Made by a program: the position numbers and the translations under genes. From Candidatus Melainabacteria bacterium (GTDB lineage: Bacteria > Cyanobacteriota > Vampirovibrionia > Vampirovibrionales > Vampirovibrionaceae): a stretch of 64,000 nucleotides of DNA. The notes beneath the pieces were generated by a model, which worked only from the letters and a program-made list of their open reading frames with translations, was not told the origin of the DNA and searched no databases. The stretch is taken from assembly GCA_902168245.1 (NCBI GenBank), contig CABHPA010000198.1, positions 1 to 64,000 of the forward strand, written 5' to 3'. Of the stretch, positions 1 to 7,793 are shown piece after piece; position 1 is the first letter of the stretch; each line of letters opens with the position of its first letter.

Positions 1-692
1 GCCTTGGACAATTCGGCGGATTTGGCGCTCCTAGCCGCCTGCTTGCTGTCCTTCTTGGCATCAGCGGCCTCTTGCGGCTTGGCAACTGTAGAAACTGCGG
101 TAGGTTTGAGCGGCTCTTTTTTGGGTTCAGGCTTTTTAACCGGCTTGGGAGGCTCTGCTTGTTCCTGCCTGGGTTGTTCCGGCTGCGGCTTAACGGCTTG
201 CTGGGTTTTGGCGGGCTGTTGCTCTTTTTGGGCGGGGCTGGCCTTGGCCGGATCATCAATGGGCTTTAAAGCCTGCTTCGGGTCTTTCTTACCGCCCGCC
301 TGCTGGTTGAAATTGCCTTTAAACAAGGGCTTCTCAGGCCGCTTGGCATGGGTGTCGCTCACCAGGGAGAACACCATGTCCGCCTTGGGCGGCTTGGGCT
401 TGAACCAGTCCCAAAAGTTGAGGTGCAATAACCACGACAGGATTAGCAACACCAGCACGGCCACCAAAGCCAATGCAAAGGGGCTAATCAGGTGAAACGC
501 CGCCGATAAGACCGTGGCTTTTTTAAAAGGCAGGACTTGCAGCCGTTCTTCGGTCGCCAGCAGGCTGATTCCCCGTTTTTTACGCAGGCTGGGCCGCGCC
601 GGTTTTTCCGCCAGGTCGGGCCGGGCAGTTTGCTCCTTTGCCGGGTTGGCCGCCGCAAAGGGATTAAAAACGGGTTTGCCGGAAGTGGGCAT
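1..692 (-). CDS. TonB/TolA-like envelope protein, C-terminus outside window
   Basis: Partial: 230 residues are visible from an ATG at 692 and the frame runs off the left edge. The N-terminal ~55 residues are basic and probably cytoplasmic; one transmembrane helix lies at about residues 61-88; then DMVFSLV (residues 105-111) and a long Lys/Pro/Gln-rich linker typical of periplasm-spanning TonB or TolA proteins. The layout, including the short acidic-hydrophobic strand after the helix (EDVEFVLV there), matches the complete protein at 25089-26297. The C-terminal TonB-type domain is presumably beyond the edge. No ExbB/ExbD gene is in view, so the energising partner is unknown. Confidence 0.7.
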   Translation of the reverse strand, partial: MPTSGKPVFNPFAAANPAKEQTARPDLAEKPARPSLRKKRGISLLATEERLQVLPFKKATVLSAAFHLISPFALALVAVLVLLILSWLLHLNFWDWFKPKPPKADMVFSLVSDTHAKRPEKPLFKGNFNQQAGGKKDPKQALKPIDDPAKASPAQKEQQPAKTQQAVKPQPEQPRQEQAEPPKPVKKPEPKKEPLKPTAVSTVAKPQEAADAKKDSKQAARSAKSAELSK

Positions 693-795
693 AAATCGAT
701 CCAGCCTCTGGGCTTACAAGAATTTTATTCTTTTACAAAAGATAACTAGATTATGAGAAACGGCAGGATTCCCGCAATTGCCCAAGGATTGCTTT

Positions 796-1782
796 TTATT
801 GCGAACCGCCGTAGTAGTTGTACGGCTGGGAACCTTGCGGCGAAGTGCCGCCGGGCTGGAAGTACTGGTAATTGGAATCGGACGGCTGACTGCTGTAAGG
901 CTGGCTGTTGTAGGGCTGGTTATACTGGGTGGTCGGCGCGGAAGGCGAGGTGGTCAACGGTTGATCCAGCACAATGTTCACTGGTTCGCCGGTTTCCACC
1001 ACGGCAGGCTTGCCTTTTTGCCAGGCCGAACCCAAAGCGCCCATGCCAGCGCCCAAAACAGTACCGTAAATGGCCCCACGGCCCACATGCCCGCCGGACA
1101 ACGGCCCCATGGCCGTACCGAGCGCGGCGCCCAAACCGGCCCCTACGCCTGTGGTGACTGCGGCCCTGCCAACCCGACCGCCGGTCGTGCCGCCTTTAAT
1201 AATTCCGGTGCCGTCATCGGTCTGGATTCTGGCGGAAAGCGGGACTTTTTGGCCGTTAGGGAGCGTGGCAGAGGTAAAGCGGATATCCAGCTCGCCGTTG
1301 CGCCCGGTTCTTCCGGCGGCTTTCACCATTACCACCTGGCCTTCCATCTGGCTGCCCGCTGGCAAAATTACGTTGGTGCCGGAAGCGATAGCCGAACCGA
1401 GCGTGGCGTTGAAACGATCGCCGACCCGCGCGTATTCACTGGAAATAGGGGTGGTAAAGGTGGCGGAAACCACGGTTCCCGGCGGAGCGGTTACCACATA
1501 GCCCTGCAACGGCGTTTGTTGCTGTTGTTGCGGGTAAGACTGGGTATACTGCGGGGTTTGACCGTACGTCTGCCCATACTGCTGGGGCGGTGTGTACTGA
1601 TAGTTGTTGCCGTAAGTAGGGTAAGTCTGGTTTTGATAGCTGCCAGTTCCCTGTAGGGGCGGCAAATTCTGGCTTATATACACAGGAGAGAATTGCGCCC
1701 CGGTACCGGACGCGGCCAAGGCCAACCCTGGAGCCATCAGAATCAAGGCCAACGAGAACGCAATCTGGCGTGAAGCTTTCAC
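796..1782 (-). CDS. Secreted protein with Gly-rich glycine-zipper segment
   Basis: 328 residues from a GTG start with AAGGAG nine bases upstream. A clear signal peptide (KASRQ, hydrophobic run, cleavage near ALAAS at about residue 24). Residues 40-95 are Tyr/Gln/Thr/Pro-rich; about 96-190 look like a beta-rich domain (VVTAPPGTVVSATFTTPISS, then an LPAGSQMEGQVV strand) resembling the periplasmic beta-barrel part of VirB10/TrbI-like proteins; about 195-260 is Gly/Ala-rich with GxxxG spacing, like a glycine-zipper; the tail has short repeats of the type QPYNSQPYSSQP. Likely periplasmic or outer-membrane associated. Function unknown; no type IV secretion genes are nearby. Confidence 0.75.
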   Translation of the reverse strand: MKASRQIAFSLALILMAPGLALAASGTGAQFSPVYISQNLPPLQGTGSYQNQTYPTYGNNYQYTPPQQYGQTYGQTPQYTQSYPQQQQQTPLQGYVVTAPPGTVVSATFTTPISSEYARVGDRFNATLGSAIASGTNVILPAGSQMEGQVVMVKAAGRTGRNGELDIRFTSATLPNGQKVPLSARIQTDDGTGIIKGGTTGGRVGRAAVTTGVGAGLGAALGTAMGPLSGGHVGRGAIYGTVLGAGMGALGSAWQKGKPAVVETGEPVNIVLDQPLTTSPSAPTTQYNQPYNSQPYSSQPSDSNYQYFQPGGTSPQGSQPYNYYGGSQ

Positions 1783-2016
1783 AGGGGGATTCTCCTTATT
1801 TCAGAAACATTTCAAATGGGTACGGACATAGCCCAAACTGAAGACTCATGACTGACGAGCCGGCAGAATGTTCCAATTATACAACTCCTAATGTAGGCGC
1901 TCCTCCAACAATTCTGAGATAATGAACTTTACATGCTATGTGATAAGGCTACCTTAGGGCCAACGTTCAATCCACCGCCAAACCCTGATCAATCAGTTGA
2001 GTATATGGAACTTTAG

Positions 2017-2763
2017 ATGGCCAGTCTCCCCCCAACGGTATTCGACACCTTAATGCAGCAGCTCGGCGCCCTGCCCCTATGGGTGAAGCAGGTACTTTAC
2101 GCGCAGTTGAAGCATGAGTTGGAGGCGGCCCTGTCCAAAACCACGCTGGAAGCCTTTGGGGAGGAGCACACCCTCCAACTCTGGGTGCCGGAAATTACCC
2201 GGCACGGCATGTCGGAACTGGAGCATCCCACCGGCCAGTTCGATCAATCCGTGTTGCGCCTGCTGCATATGACCCGCTATAAAAAGAACGTGGTCACCAT
2301 TACCGTCCTCAATAACTGGAGCCTGGAGCAATGTTCCATGGTGCTGGGCAAAGCCGTCCAGAGCGAGCTGGTCAACCCGCCCCGCTCCGTGATTATTACC
2401 GGCACCATCGACTATTTGACCGGCCAGACCCGCCTGGGCGAATACCTGGTGAAAATCAACCGGCTGACCATTGAGCAACTTGATCAGGCATTGCGCACCC
2501 AGCGCGCCATAGAGGAAGCCATGGGCGAGCGCACCGGCATTGCCAACGTGTTGATTAACCTGGGCTACATTAAGAAGGAAGACAGCGAAGCCATCCTGTT
2601 TTTAAAAGAGGAAAGCAAGAAGCCGTTTCAATGGGGAGGGACGGCGGCCCAGCCAGCGGCATCCAGTGAAGCGGTGGCCAAACTGCAAGGGCAGTTACAA
2701 CAGGCCATTAACCGGATTCGGGAACTGGAGGCAGTCAACATCCAGCTCCAGAACCGGCGTTAA
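2017..2763 (+). CDS. MshEN/GspE-N-like domain protein
   Basis: 248 residues, ATG at 2017 with a weak GGA-type site. The N-terminal ~130 residues are not recognised. Residues about 135-200 contain the pattern TRLGEYLVKINRLTIEQLDQ followed by GIANVLINLGYIKKED, the two-helix signature (L-G-x-x-L-v-x-x-g-x-I/L-t-x-x-Q-L-x-x-A-L) of the MshEN/T2SSE N-terminal domain, a family known to bind c-di-GMP in some members. The last ~35 residues form a probable coiled coil. There is no ATPase domain, so it is not a GspE/PilB ATPase. A c-di-GMP effector role is inference; a GGDEF/HD-GYP protein is encoded at 51897-53879. Confidence 0.65.
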   Translation: MASLPPTVFDTLMQQLGALPLWVKQVLYAQLKHELEAALSKTTLEAFGEEHTLQLWVPEITRHGMSELEHPTGQFDQSVLRLLHMTRYKKNVVTITVLNNWSLEQCSMVLGKAVQSELVNPPRSVIITGTIDYLTGQTRLGEYLVKINRLTIEQLDQALRTQRAIEEAMGERTGIANVLINLGYIKKEDSEAILFLKEESKKPFQWGGTAAQPAASSEAVAKLQGQLQQAINRIRELEAVNIQLQNRR

Positions 2764-3303
2764 AGCCTGTTTTTAAAACGCTTTTATTAAAGCCTAAATC
2801 GTTTTCCGTTCAAAGACATCGTTATCCAGACGCTGTTTATCAAGTTTTTTTGCGGCGCACCTTTTGCGCCAGGTTTAGGTTTCTGATCAGGCGCGCCTCT
2901 TTCTGCCTGCCCTGGTTGTGGCTGGTTATAACCACTCCGGCCTAAAAACTTTGGGCTAATGGTTGATATATGAAACCCTCTCCAATATACAAAATATGAC
3001 ACCCTTACTTTCTTTTTGGTTCCGAAAGCATTCTAATACATCGGCAGTTGCCTCTGAAATAGCCTCTTTTTATTTCTCGCCTTATCATTTTTTTAAAAAC
3101 AAAGGCCTTAGAATGCCTGTGACAATGGTTTCGCTTACGTTTATACACAGATTTGGCCTGAGACTGACACAAAAACCCAATAACTTGTTTTTATGCAAGT
3201 AACGGGGAAAAACCAGACGTTTGACACACGTTTTTGACATACGTAGGGATTACACGATAGGGAACAACTAGACACAGGGACACAGCATAGGGGGATCACT
3301 CGC
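2764..3303. other. 540-bp intergenic region
   Basis: No convincing gene. There is a small hairpin GGCGCA/TGCGCC at 2854-2870 without a T-tract. At 3221-3226 and 3234-3239 two TTGACA hexamers sit 13 bp apart inside a direct repeat (TTGACACACG, TTGACATACG) upstream of the coiled-coil gene at 3304; the second one has only a poor -10 candidate (GATAGG, spacer 16). Short open frames here have no ribosome-binding sites and atypical composition. Confidence 0.5.
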
Positions 3304-3639
3304 ATGGGACTTGGAGCAAGCCAGGCGCGGTTGCTACTTTTGACCGCCCGAAAACAAGATTTGGAGCTGCAGCTGCAGATGGTGCAGCAAGCTCGGATGC
3401 AGGTTTCAAACATGGTTTCGGCCTTGTTTAACCGTTCATCCAACCTGGATCCGGATAGCAAAGAGAACAAAAAGCTGGAATCGGCTGTTTCCTCCATTCA
3501 GGAGCGCGACAAACAGCTTGAGCAACAGAGTCGTCGGATTGATACGCAGCACCAGGCTGTGCAAACCGAGATCGATTCGGTATCCAAGGTTATTTCCAAA
3601 AACATTGAAAGCACCTTCAAGCTCAACGGTATGGGCTAA
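3304..3639 (+). CDS. Small coiled-coil protein (MGLGASQARLL family)
   Basis: 111 residues, ATG preceded by GGGGG about nine bases upstream. It begins MGLGASQARLLLLTARKQD and continues as a mostly helical, Gln/Ser-rich, heptad-like chain with no Cys, no membrane segment and no signal peptide. Length and helical character resemble export chaperone or needle/filament-type small coiled-coil proteins. I recall proteins with this N-terminus recurring in Vampirovibrionia/Melainabacteria genomes, always as unknowns; this is memory and not checked. It has its own probable promoter region with tandem TTGACA repeats and no operon partner on the same strand. Confidence 0.75.
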   Translation: MGLGASQARLLLLTARKQDLELQLQMVQQARMQVSNMVSALFNRSSNLDPDSKENKKLESAVSSIQERDKQLEQQSRRIDTQHQAVQTEIDSVSKVISKNIESTFKLNGMG

Positions 3640-3788
3640 GTTAAGCTTCTCAAAAAATTAAATACCGGCTCCTGATTCAGGACCACCCTAAACTCGCCAG
3701 TGCATTTTGAAAAATGCGCTTGTTTTGCATTTCTTCGGGAGATAAAAGAGAAAGCATTACCCGCATTGAGCCCCCAGAAACAACTTAC

Positions 3789-4349
3789 TTAAAACTGGTT
3801 GGGATCCATGCCCAGGGTTCGCATAATTTCCGCAATCCGCTCCCAGTTTTTCACGCCCTGTTGTTCAAAGCCGCAGCCCGGATGATAAATGGTGCTTTTG
3901 TGCGGAAACGGATAGACCCGGCACCCCAGCGGACGATCCTCATGTACCCCGCACCGGCCATCTTCCAGCACGTATTTGCACTTAAAGAAGGTAATGGTGT
4001 CCGGGTCTTGCCCCTTTCGTTCGGCGACCGCCCGCACCCGCTCCACGAATTCGCCCGCAATCTCCCGCACTTCCGCCTGACTTGGGTACGGCAAAAATAC
4101 GGAAGCAAAATCCCGCGCGGACTCATGCCCCGGCACAGTCGGATCGGCAGCCAGCGCCTTAATCTCCTCAAAACTGAGCGAGCCTTTAAACGTGGCGATC
4201 CGACAGCAGGTACCTCGCTGTTTGCACAGATGCTGCGGCAGCTTCATCAGCCTTTCCACCTCGCGGGCAAGCCCCAGCGGGGAAGGCAACGATGATTCCA
4301 CCGGTTCAGGATTCGCCTGTTGGTTTTGGGTGGGATCGGAATCCGTCAT
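3789..4349 (-). CDS. YkgJ-family cysteine-cluster protein
   Basis: 186 residues. The ATG at 4349 has AGGA seven bases upstream and was chosen over an upstream in-frame start at 4400, which would overlap the preceding gene. Cys residues are arranged as in the CxxCxxxCC (YkgJ/UPF0153) zinc- or iron-cluster family: CKQRGTCCR near residue 37, FFKCKYV and GRCGVHEDRPLGCRVYP further on, and HPGCGFEQ near the C-terminus. Metal binding is known for the family; the reaction is not. It follows the paralogue at 4381-4992 on the same strand, 31 bp apart, so the two are probably co-transcribed. Confidence 0.85.
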   Translation of the reverse strand: MTDSDPTQNQQANPEPVESSLPSPLGLAREVERLMKLPQHLCKQRGTCCRIATFKGSLSFEEIKALAADPTVPGHESARDFASVFLPYPSQAEVREIAGEFVERVRAVAERKGQDPDTITFFKCKYVLEDGRCGVHEDRPLGCRVYPFPHKSTIYHPGCGFEQQGVKNWERIAEIMRTLGMDPNQF

Positions 4350-4380
4350 GCCATCCTGCTCTTTGGGCCTTCTAGCCACT

Positions 4381-4992
4381 CTACCAATGATGCGACCCAA
4401 ACCCCTTCCAGGGCTTGATTTTTTCCAGCACCATCTGGTTCAGCTCCTCCAGCGTGGTATCGGGCCGCACCGGATGATGCACCCCATCCGGCGACATCTG
4501 CTCCATAATGTAGGCGCTGGTCTTCAAATCCCGAATCATGCGCTTCTGCTTTTCCCGCTGCTCGAACTGCCACCCCTCAAACCCGCAACCCGGCGGCATC
4601 GCCGACCAGCCATGGCCAGGCGCCTCCCGGCAACAGCGGGGCCGTCGCTCGTAGATGGTGCAAAGCCCTTCCGGGCTGACATGCTCGCAGTAATAGAATG
4701 TGACATCCTCCACGTTCATGTCGTCCCGCAACTCCACCACCTTGAGAACCTGGGCCACCTGCTCCGGCTCTACCAGCCGGGCGTCCTCAATGGAGCGATA
4801 GGGCTTGAACACCGATAGAAAGTCGATCGCGTCCTTCACGCCCTCTTCAGTCATTTGCAGCAGCTTTTTGTGGGAATGATACGTGGTGGCCGAGCGGCAA
4901 CATTTGCCGCACTTATGGCACATGTCCGGCTGTTCCTCCCGGTTTTCCGCCGGGATGGTCTCTTCGGTGCCGTAATAGTTCATATCGAACAT
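4381..4992 (-). CDS. YkgJ-family cysteine-cluster protein
   Basis: 203 residues, ATG with AAGGGA ten bases upstream. Cysteines: CHKCGKCCRS near residue 25, YYCEHVSPEGLC, RRPRCCREAPGH and MPPGCGF. This is the same core pattern as the neighbour downstream (3789-4349) and as the protein at 27469-27957, but with an extra C-terminal segment of about 50 residues after the last cysteine. Probable metal-cluster protein of unknown role. It is first in a two-gene unit. Confidence 0.85.
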   Translation of the reverse strand: MFDMNYYGTEETIPAENREEQPDMCHKCGKCCRSATTYHSHKKLLQMTEEGVKDAIDFLSVFKPYRSIEDARLVEPEQVAQVLKVVELRDDMNVEDVTFYYCEHVSPEGLCTIYERRPRCCREAPGHGWSAMPPGCGFEGWQFEQREKQKRMIRDLKTSAYIMEQMSPDGVHHPVRPDTTLEELNQMVLEKIKPWKGFGSHHW

Positions 4993-5129
4993 GGCCGCTG
5001 TCCCTTAAAGATTATCTGGCTGGCTATTTGGCGTGATGACAGGCTTTCCCACTCGACCGAACCCAGGCCGAACCTACTACCATTATAAGCGCCGAATCAG
5101 CGTTTAAGCCCGAAGCCTCTCAAAAATCC

Positions 5130-6017
5130 TCACCGGGAAGGAGGGATGTCTTCTGCTTTGAGTACTTCCAATACCGGCTTCAGCGCATAATCTCTCCAGA
5201 GTGGCGTTAAAAGGAGCCAACACACCTCAGCCAGCAGCACCCTGAACCAGCCATACAAAACCGGGGTATTCCAAGGATAAGGTAAGACTATATTCAATAC
5301 ATCAAACCAGTTGTACGGATTCCAGGAAAACAGCCATAGAATTAGTAAAACAGCGCCCAGAAGACCCAAAAGCTGAGCCTCTTTGAATCTGTAAACCAAC
5401 ACAACAATCCGACCTTCCACTATTTCAATTGAAACCGCCGTACTGCAAAATACCTCCTTAGGCTCACCCCCCATTGTGGGCAGAACCCATCGCTTCATAC
5501 AAATTTCATGGTTTCCAACCGGCAGCGTTATTTGCGTAGGTTCTCCAAAGTATAAGGAAGCCACTGGTGTCCCATCGACAAAGCACAGCATGGGCAATAA
5601 GTGCTTCTTCGGTAAAAAATAGCCAAGAACAGTGGGCGGGAAATATTGAAACGGTTTATGAATTTGCAGCACACCCACAGGGCAAGGCGTTGGCTCCAGT
5701 TCAGGAGCGGGCAAGTCATTCAAAAGCCTTAGTCTGATATACTCCTTCAGCCTTTTTGTTGATTTTTTGGCGATGGGCCACAACAGAATCAGCATCAACC
5801 ACAAAACAAAAGCCATAAGAAAGCCCGCCAGCAGAGAAAACTCACCCAACACTAAAAACTTGTGATGCACATGAGCCTTCTGCCAAACGTCACCAAATAT
5901 AATAAAAAACGACACTGCAACAAAAGCCATAAGAGGAAGCAAAAAAATAACCACGAAAAACAGGAAGCGCGCCCAGACACGATGCTTAATCCACTGCAAT
6001 TGCTCAGCGTTTAGCAT
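5130..6017 (-). CDS. Membrane protein of unknown function, paralogue A
   Basis: 295 residues. The ATG at 6017 lies inside the end of the upstream paralogue (14-bp overlap), so translation is probably coupled. Starts MLNAEQLQWIKHRVWARFLF; two N-terminal transmembrane helices (about 18-42 and 58-85), a central soluble beta-rich domain of about 100 residues (GVLQIHKPFQYFPPTVLGYF, then LCFVDGTPVASLYFGEP), then two C-terminal hydrophobic helices. The central part has the look of a PEGA-like or other beta-sandwich domain but I do not recognise the family. Possible duplication with the gene at 6004-6930. Confidence 0.75.
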   Translation of the reverse strand: MLNAEQLQWIKHRVWARFLFFVVIFLLPLMAFVAVSFFIIFGDVWQKAHVHHKFLVLGEFSLLAGFLMAFVLWLMLILLWPIAKKSTKRLKEYIRLRLLNDLPAPELEPTPCPVGVLQIHKPFQYFPPTVLGYFLPKKHLLPMLCFVDGTPVASLYFGEPTQITLPVGNHEICMKRWVLPTMGGEPKEVFCSTAVSIEIVEGRIVVLVYRFKEAQLLGLLGAVLLILWLFSWNPYNWFDVLNIVLPYPWNTPVLYGWFRVLLAEVCWLLLTPLWRDYALKPVLEVLKAEDIPPSR

Positions 6018-6930
6018 CAGGTTCCATCAATTCGCCTTGATTGTCGGGCTTTGCAAAGGTCAATACAGTCATAAAACCGCGCTTTTTAAACCGACAGGAC
6101 ATAAACCAATAAAAAATCGGAAAAGAACCCACGCACATAAAAACAGTTCTAACCATACAGGATGGAAAATCAGGACTATTGACCCTATAGCCGGGAAACC
6201 ACACCCAAATTGAGTCCAACCATGCCGGAGGACTCAAGGCAACCCAAGAAAGGCCCACCACAGCAAGGATTAACCAAGCAATCTGGAGCCTTTTATACTT
6301 AAACGCCAGCGTCACCGTTTGGCCTGACCGGATATCAACCTGCACCGTTTGCGTGAAGTCCAGTTTTCGCTCAGGAAACTTTTCTGTAACCGGAAGCATC
6401 CATTTACCCACACAAACTTCATACCGTCCTGCTGGCAAAGGGATTGCGACTGTTTCACCCCAGTTCAAAGCGACAACTGGGCGATTCTCAACAAAGCAAA
6501 GCCACGGAACCCAATTAGGTGGCTGCATATAGCGAACAATCGTTGGCGGTATCCACTGCAAAGGATTGTAGATTTTCAACAGGCCCACCGAATCAGCCTC
6601 CGCCATTGGGAAGGTTTCCAGCTCTATTCGCTTATACCGTTGGATTAGGCGGCTATTTAAAGACTGTACTGACTGCTCCATAAAGAGCAGCAAGGCTGCC
6701 AAAGGCAAGCTACCCAAAAGGCTTCCTGAAACGGCCACAATCAAGTAGAAGGCAACGTAAAGCAGCCCGTTAATCATGCTATCAACCGGAATAATTCCCG
6801 CAAAAAGCCTGAACACAAGAAAAGCAAAGGTCAAAACATCAACAAGAAGCCCGATGATAACAGCATAGAACAGGAAGCGCGCCCAAGTTCGCTCCCGAAT
6901 CCATTGCAATTGTTCCATGCTCGGCTTCAT
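6004..6930 (-). CDS. Membrane protein of unknown function, paralogue B
   Basis: 308 residues from ATG at 6930; this start aligns with the start of paralogue A, and the longer TTG start at 6999 would run almost to the end of upp. It shares with paralogue A the N-terminal signature MEQLQWIRERTWARFLF, two N-terminal transmembrane helices, a central domain (VGLLKIYNPLQWIPPTIVRY, LCFVENRPVVALNWGE, LPAGRYEVCVGKW) and two C-terminal helices. Function unknown. The overlap with paralogue A and the same topology suggest a tandem duplication, perhaps forming a heteromeric membrane complex. Confidence 0.75.
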   Translation of the reverse strand: MKPSMEQLQWIRERTWARFLFYAVIIGLLVDVLTFAFLVFRLFAGIIPVDSMINGLLYVAFYLIVAVSGSLLGSLPLAALLLFMEQSVQSLNSRLIQRYKRIELETFPMAEADSVGLLKIYNPLQWIPPTIVRYMQPPNWVPWLCFVENRPVVALNWGETVAIPLPAGRYEVCVGKWMLPVTEKFPERKLDFTQTVQVDIRSGQTVTLAFKYKRLQIAWLILAVVGLSWVALSPPAWLDSIWVWFPGYRVNSPDFPSCMVRTVFMCVGSFPIFYWFMSCRFKKRGFMTVLTFAKPDNQGELMEPDAKR

Positions 6931-7008
6931 AGCCAAGCAATCGTCATTTGCCCGGCAAACTGAAGGATTTGTTAAAAAGCGTATTAAAGAAAGAGCCAAA
7001 CGCCCTGA

Positions 7009-7668
7009 CTACATCGTCCCGAAGGTACGATCGCCCGCATCGCCCAAACCGGGGACGATATAGGCTTTATCATTCAGGCGTTCATCTACGGAGCCTGTGT
7101 AAATACGGATGCCGGGGTGTTGTTCGGTAAGGTGTTGAATGCCTTCCGGGGCGGCGATAATGCTGGCAAAGCGAATATTGGACACATTGGTACCCAGCTT
7201 CTTGATAATATCCACGGCAGCCACGGCGGAACCGCCGGTCGCCAGCATGGGATCCAGCACGAAAACGCGGGCCACACTGTAATCGATGGTGGAAGGCAGC
7301 TTGTTGTAATAGGTAACGGGCTTGAAAGTCTCTTCATCCCGGTAGAGACCGATATGGTACACGCTGGCAGTGGGCAGGATATCGATGGCCAATTCGGATA
7401 AAATCAGCCCCGCCCGCAGGATGGGGGCAATTAAAATCGGCACGTCCGGGGAAAGGACTTGGCATTCCGCCTTGGTAATGGGGGTTTCCACAATGGATCG
7501 GGTAGTTGGCAAGTCTGCCGTGGCTTCCATCAGGATAAACTTGCCCAGGCGGTGCATGGTAGACCGAAATTGCTCGGTAGAGGTGTTTTTATCCCGTAAA
7601 ATGCTGAGATTATGCTGCACCAGCGGATGGTTGCAGACGGTCACGGCGGGATGGACGGTGGTGGACAT
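7009..7668 (-). CDS. upp: Uracil phosphoribosyltransferase
   Basis: 219 residues, ATG with AGGAG eight to nine bases upstream. Converts uracil and PRPP to UMP (pyrimidine salvage). Typical family features: N-terminal HPLVQHNLSILRDKNTS, the PRPP loop VFVLDPMLATGGSA, and the C-terminal GLGDAGDRTFGT uracil-binding loop. Length is normal (about 208-220). It is divergent from the HExxH protein gene at 7794 and upstream of the membrane-protein pair on the same strand; a functional link to those is not evident. Confidence 0.97.
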   Translation of the reverse strand: MSTTVHPAVTVCNHPLVQHNLSILRDKNTSTEQFRSTMHRLGKFILMEATADLPTTRSIVETPITKAECQVLSPDVPILIAPILRAGLILSELAIDILPTASVYHIGLYRDEETFKPVTYYNKLPSTIDYSVARVFVLDPMLATGGSAVAAVDIIKKLGTNVSNIRFASIIAAPEGIQHLTEQHPGIRIYTGSVDERLNDKAYIVPGLGDAGDRTFGTM

Positions 7669-7793
7669 TTTCGGTCACTCCTGGTTCGAGGATACAAGGC
7701 AAATTCATTTCATACTAACAAAAACACTAACAAAAAAACGGGTTCAGCCGGTTTTCAACAGAACGTTTCAAAAGCCCCAAAAAGAGCGAAACC

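Noticed and set aside
778-1656. Long open frame on the plus strand (292 codons)
   Set aside because: Antisense to the signal-peptide protein at 796-1782, which has a ribosome-binding site and sensible composition; the plus frame is Arg/Gly-rich noise.
1501-1660. Short Gln/Tyr/Pro repeats as a CRISPR or satellite array
   Set aside because: They are irregular codon-level repeats inside the secreted protein gene, not spaced identical repeats.
2850-2870. GGCGCA/TGCGCC hairpin as a terminator
   Set aside because: Stem is short and the T-run is on the wrong side for either strand.
2787-3202. Short frames in the intergenic region
   Set aside because: No ribosome-binding sites, atypical composition, overlapping frames on both strands.
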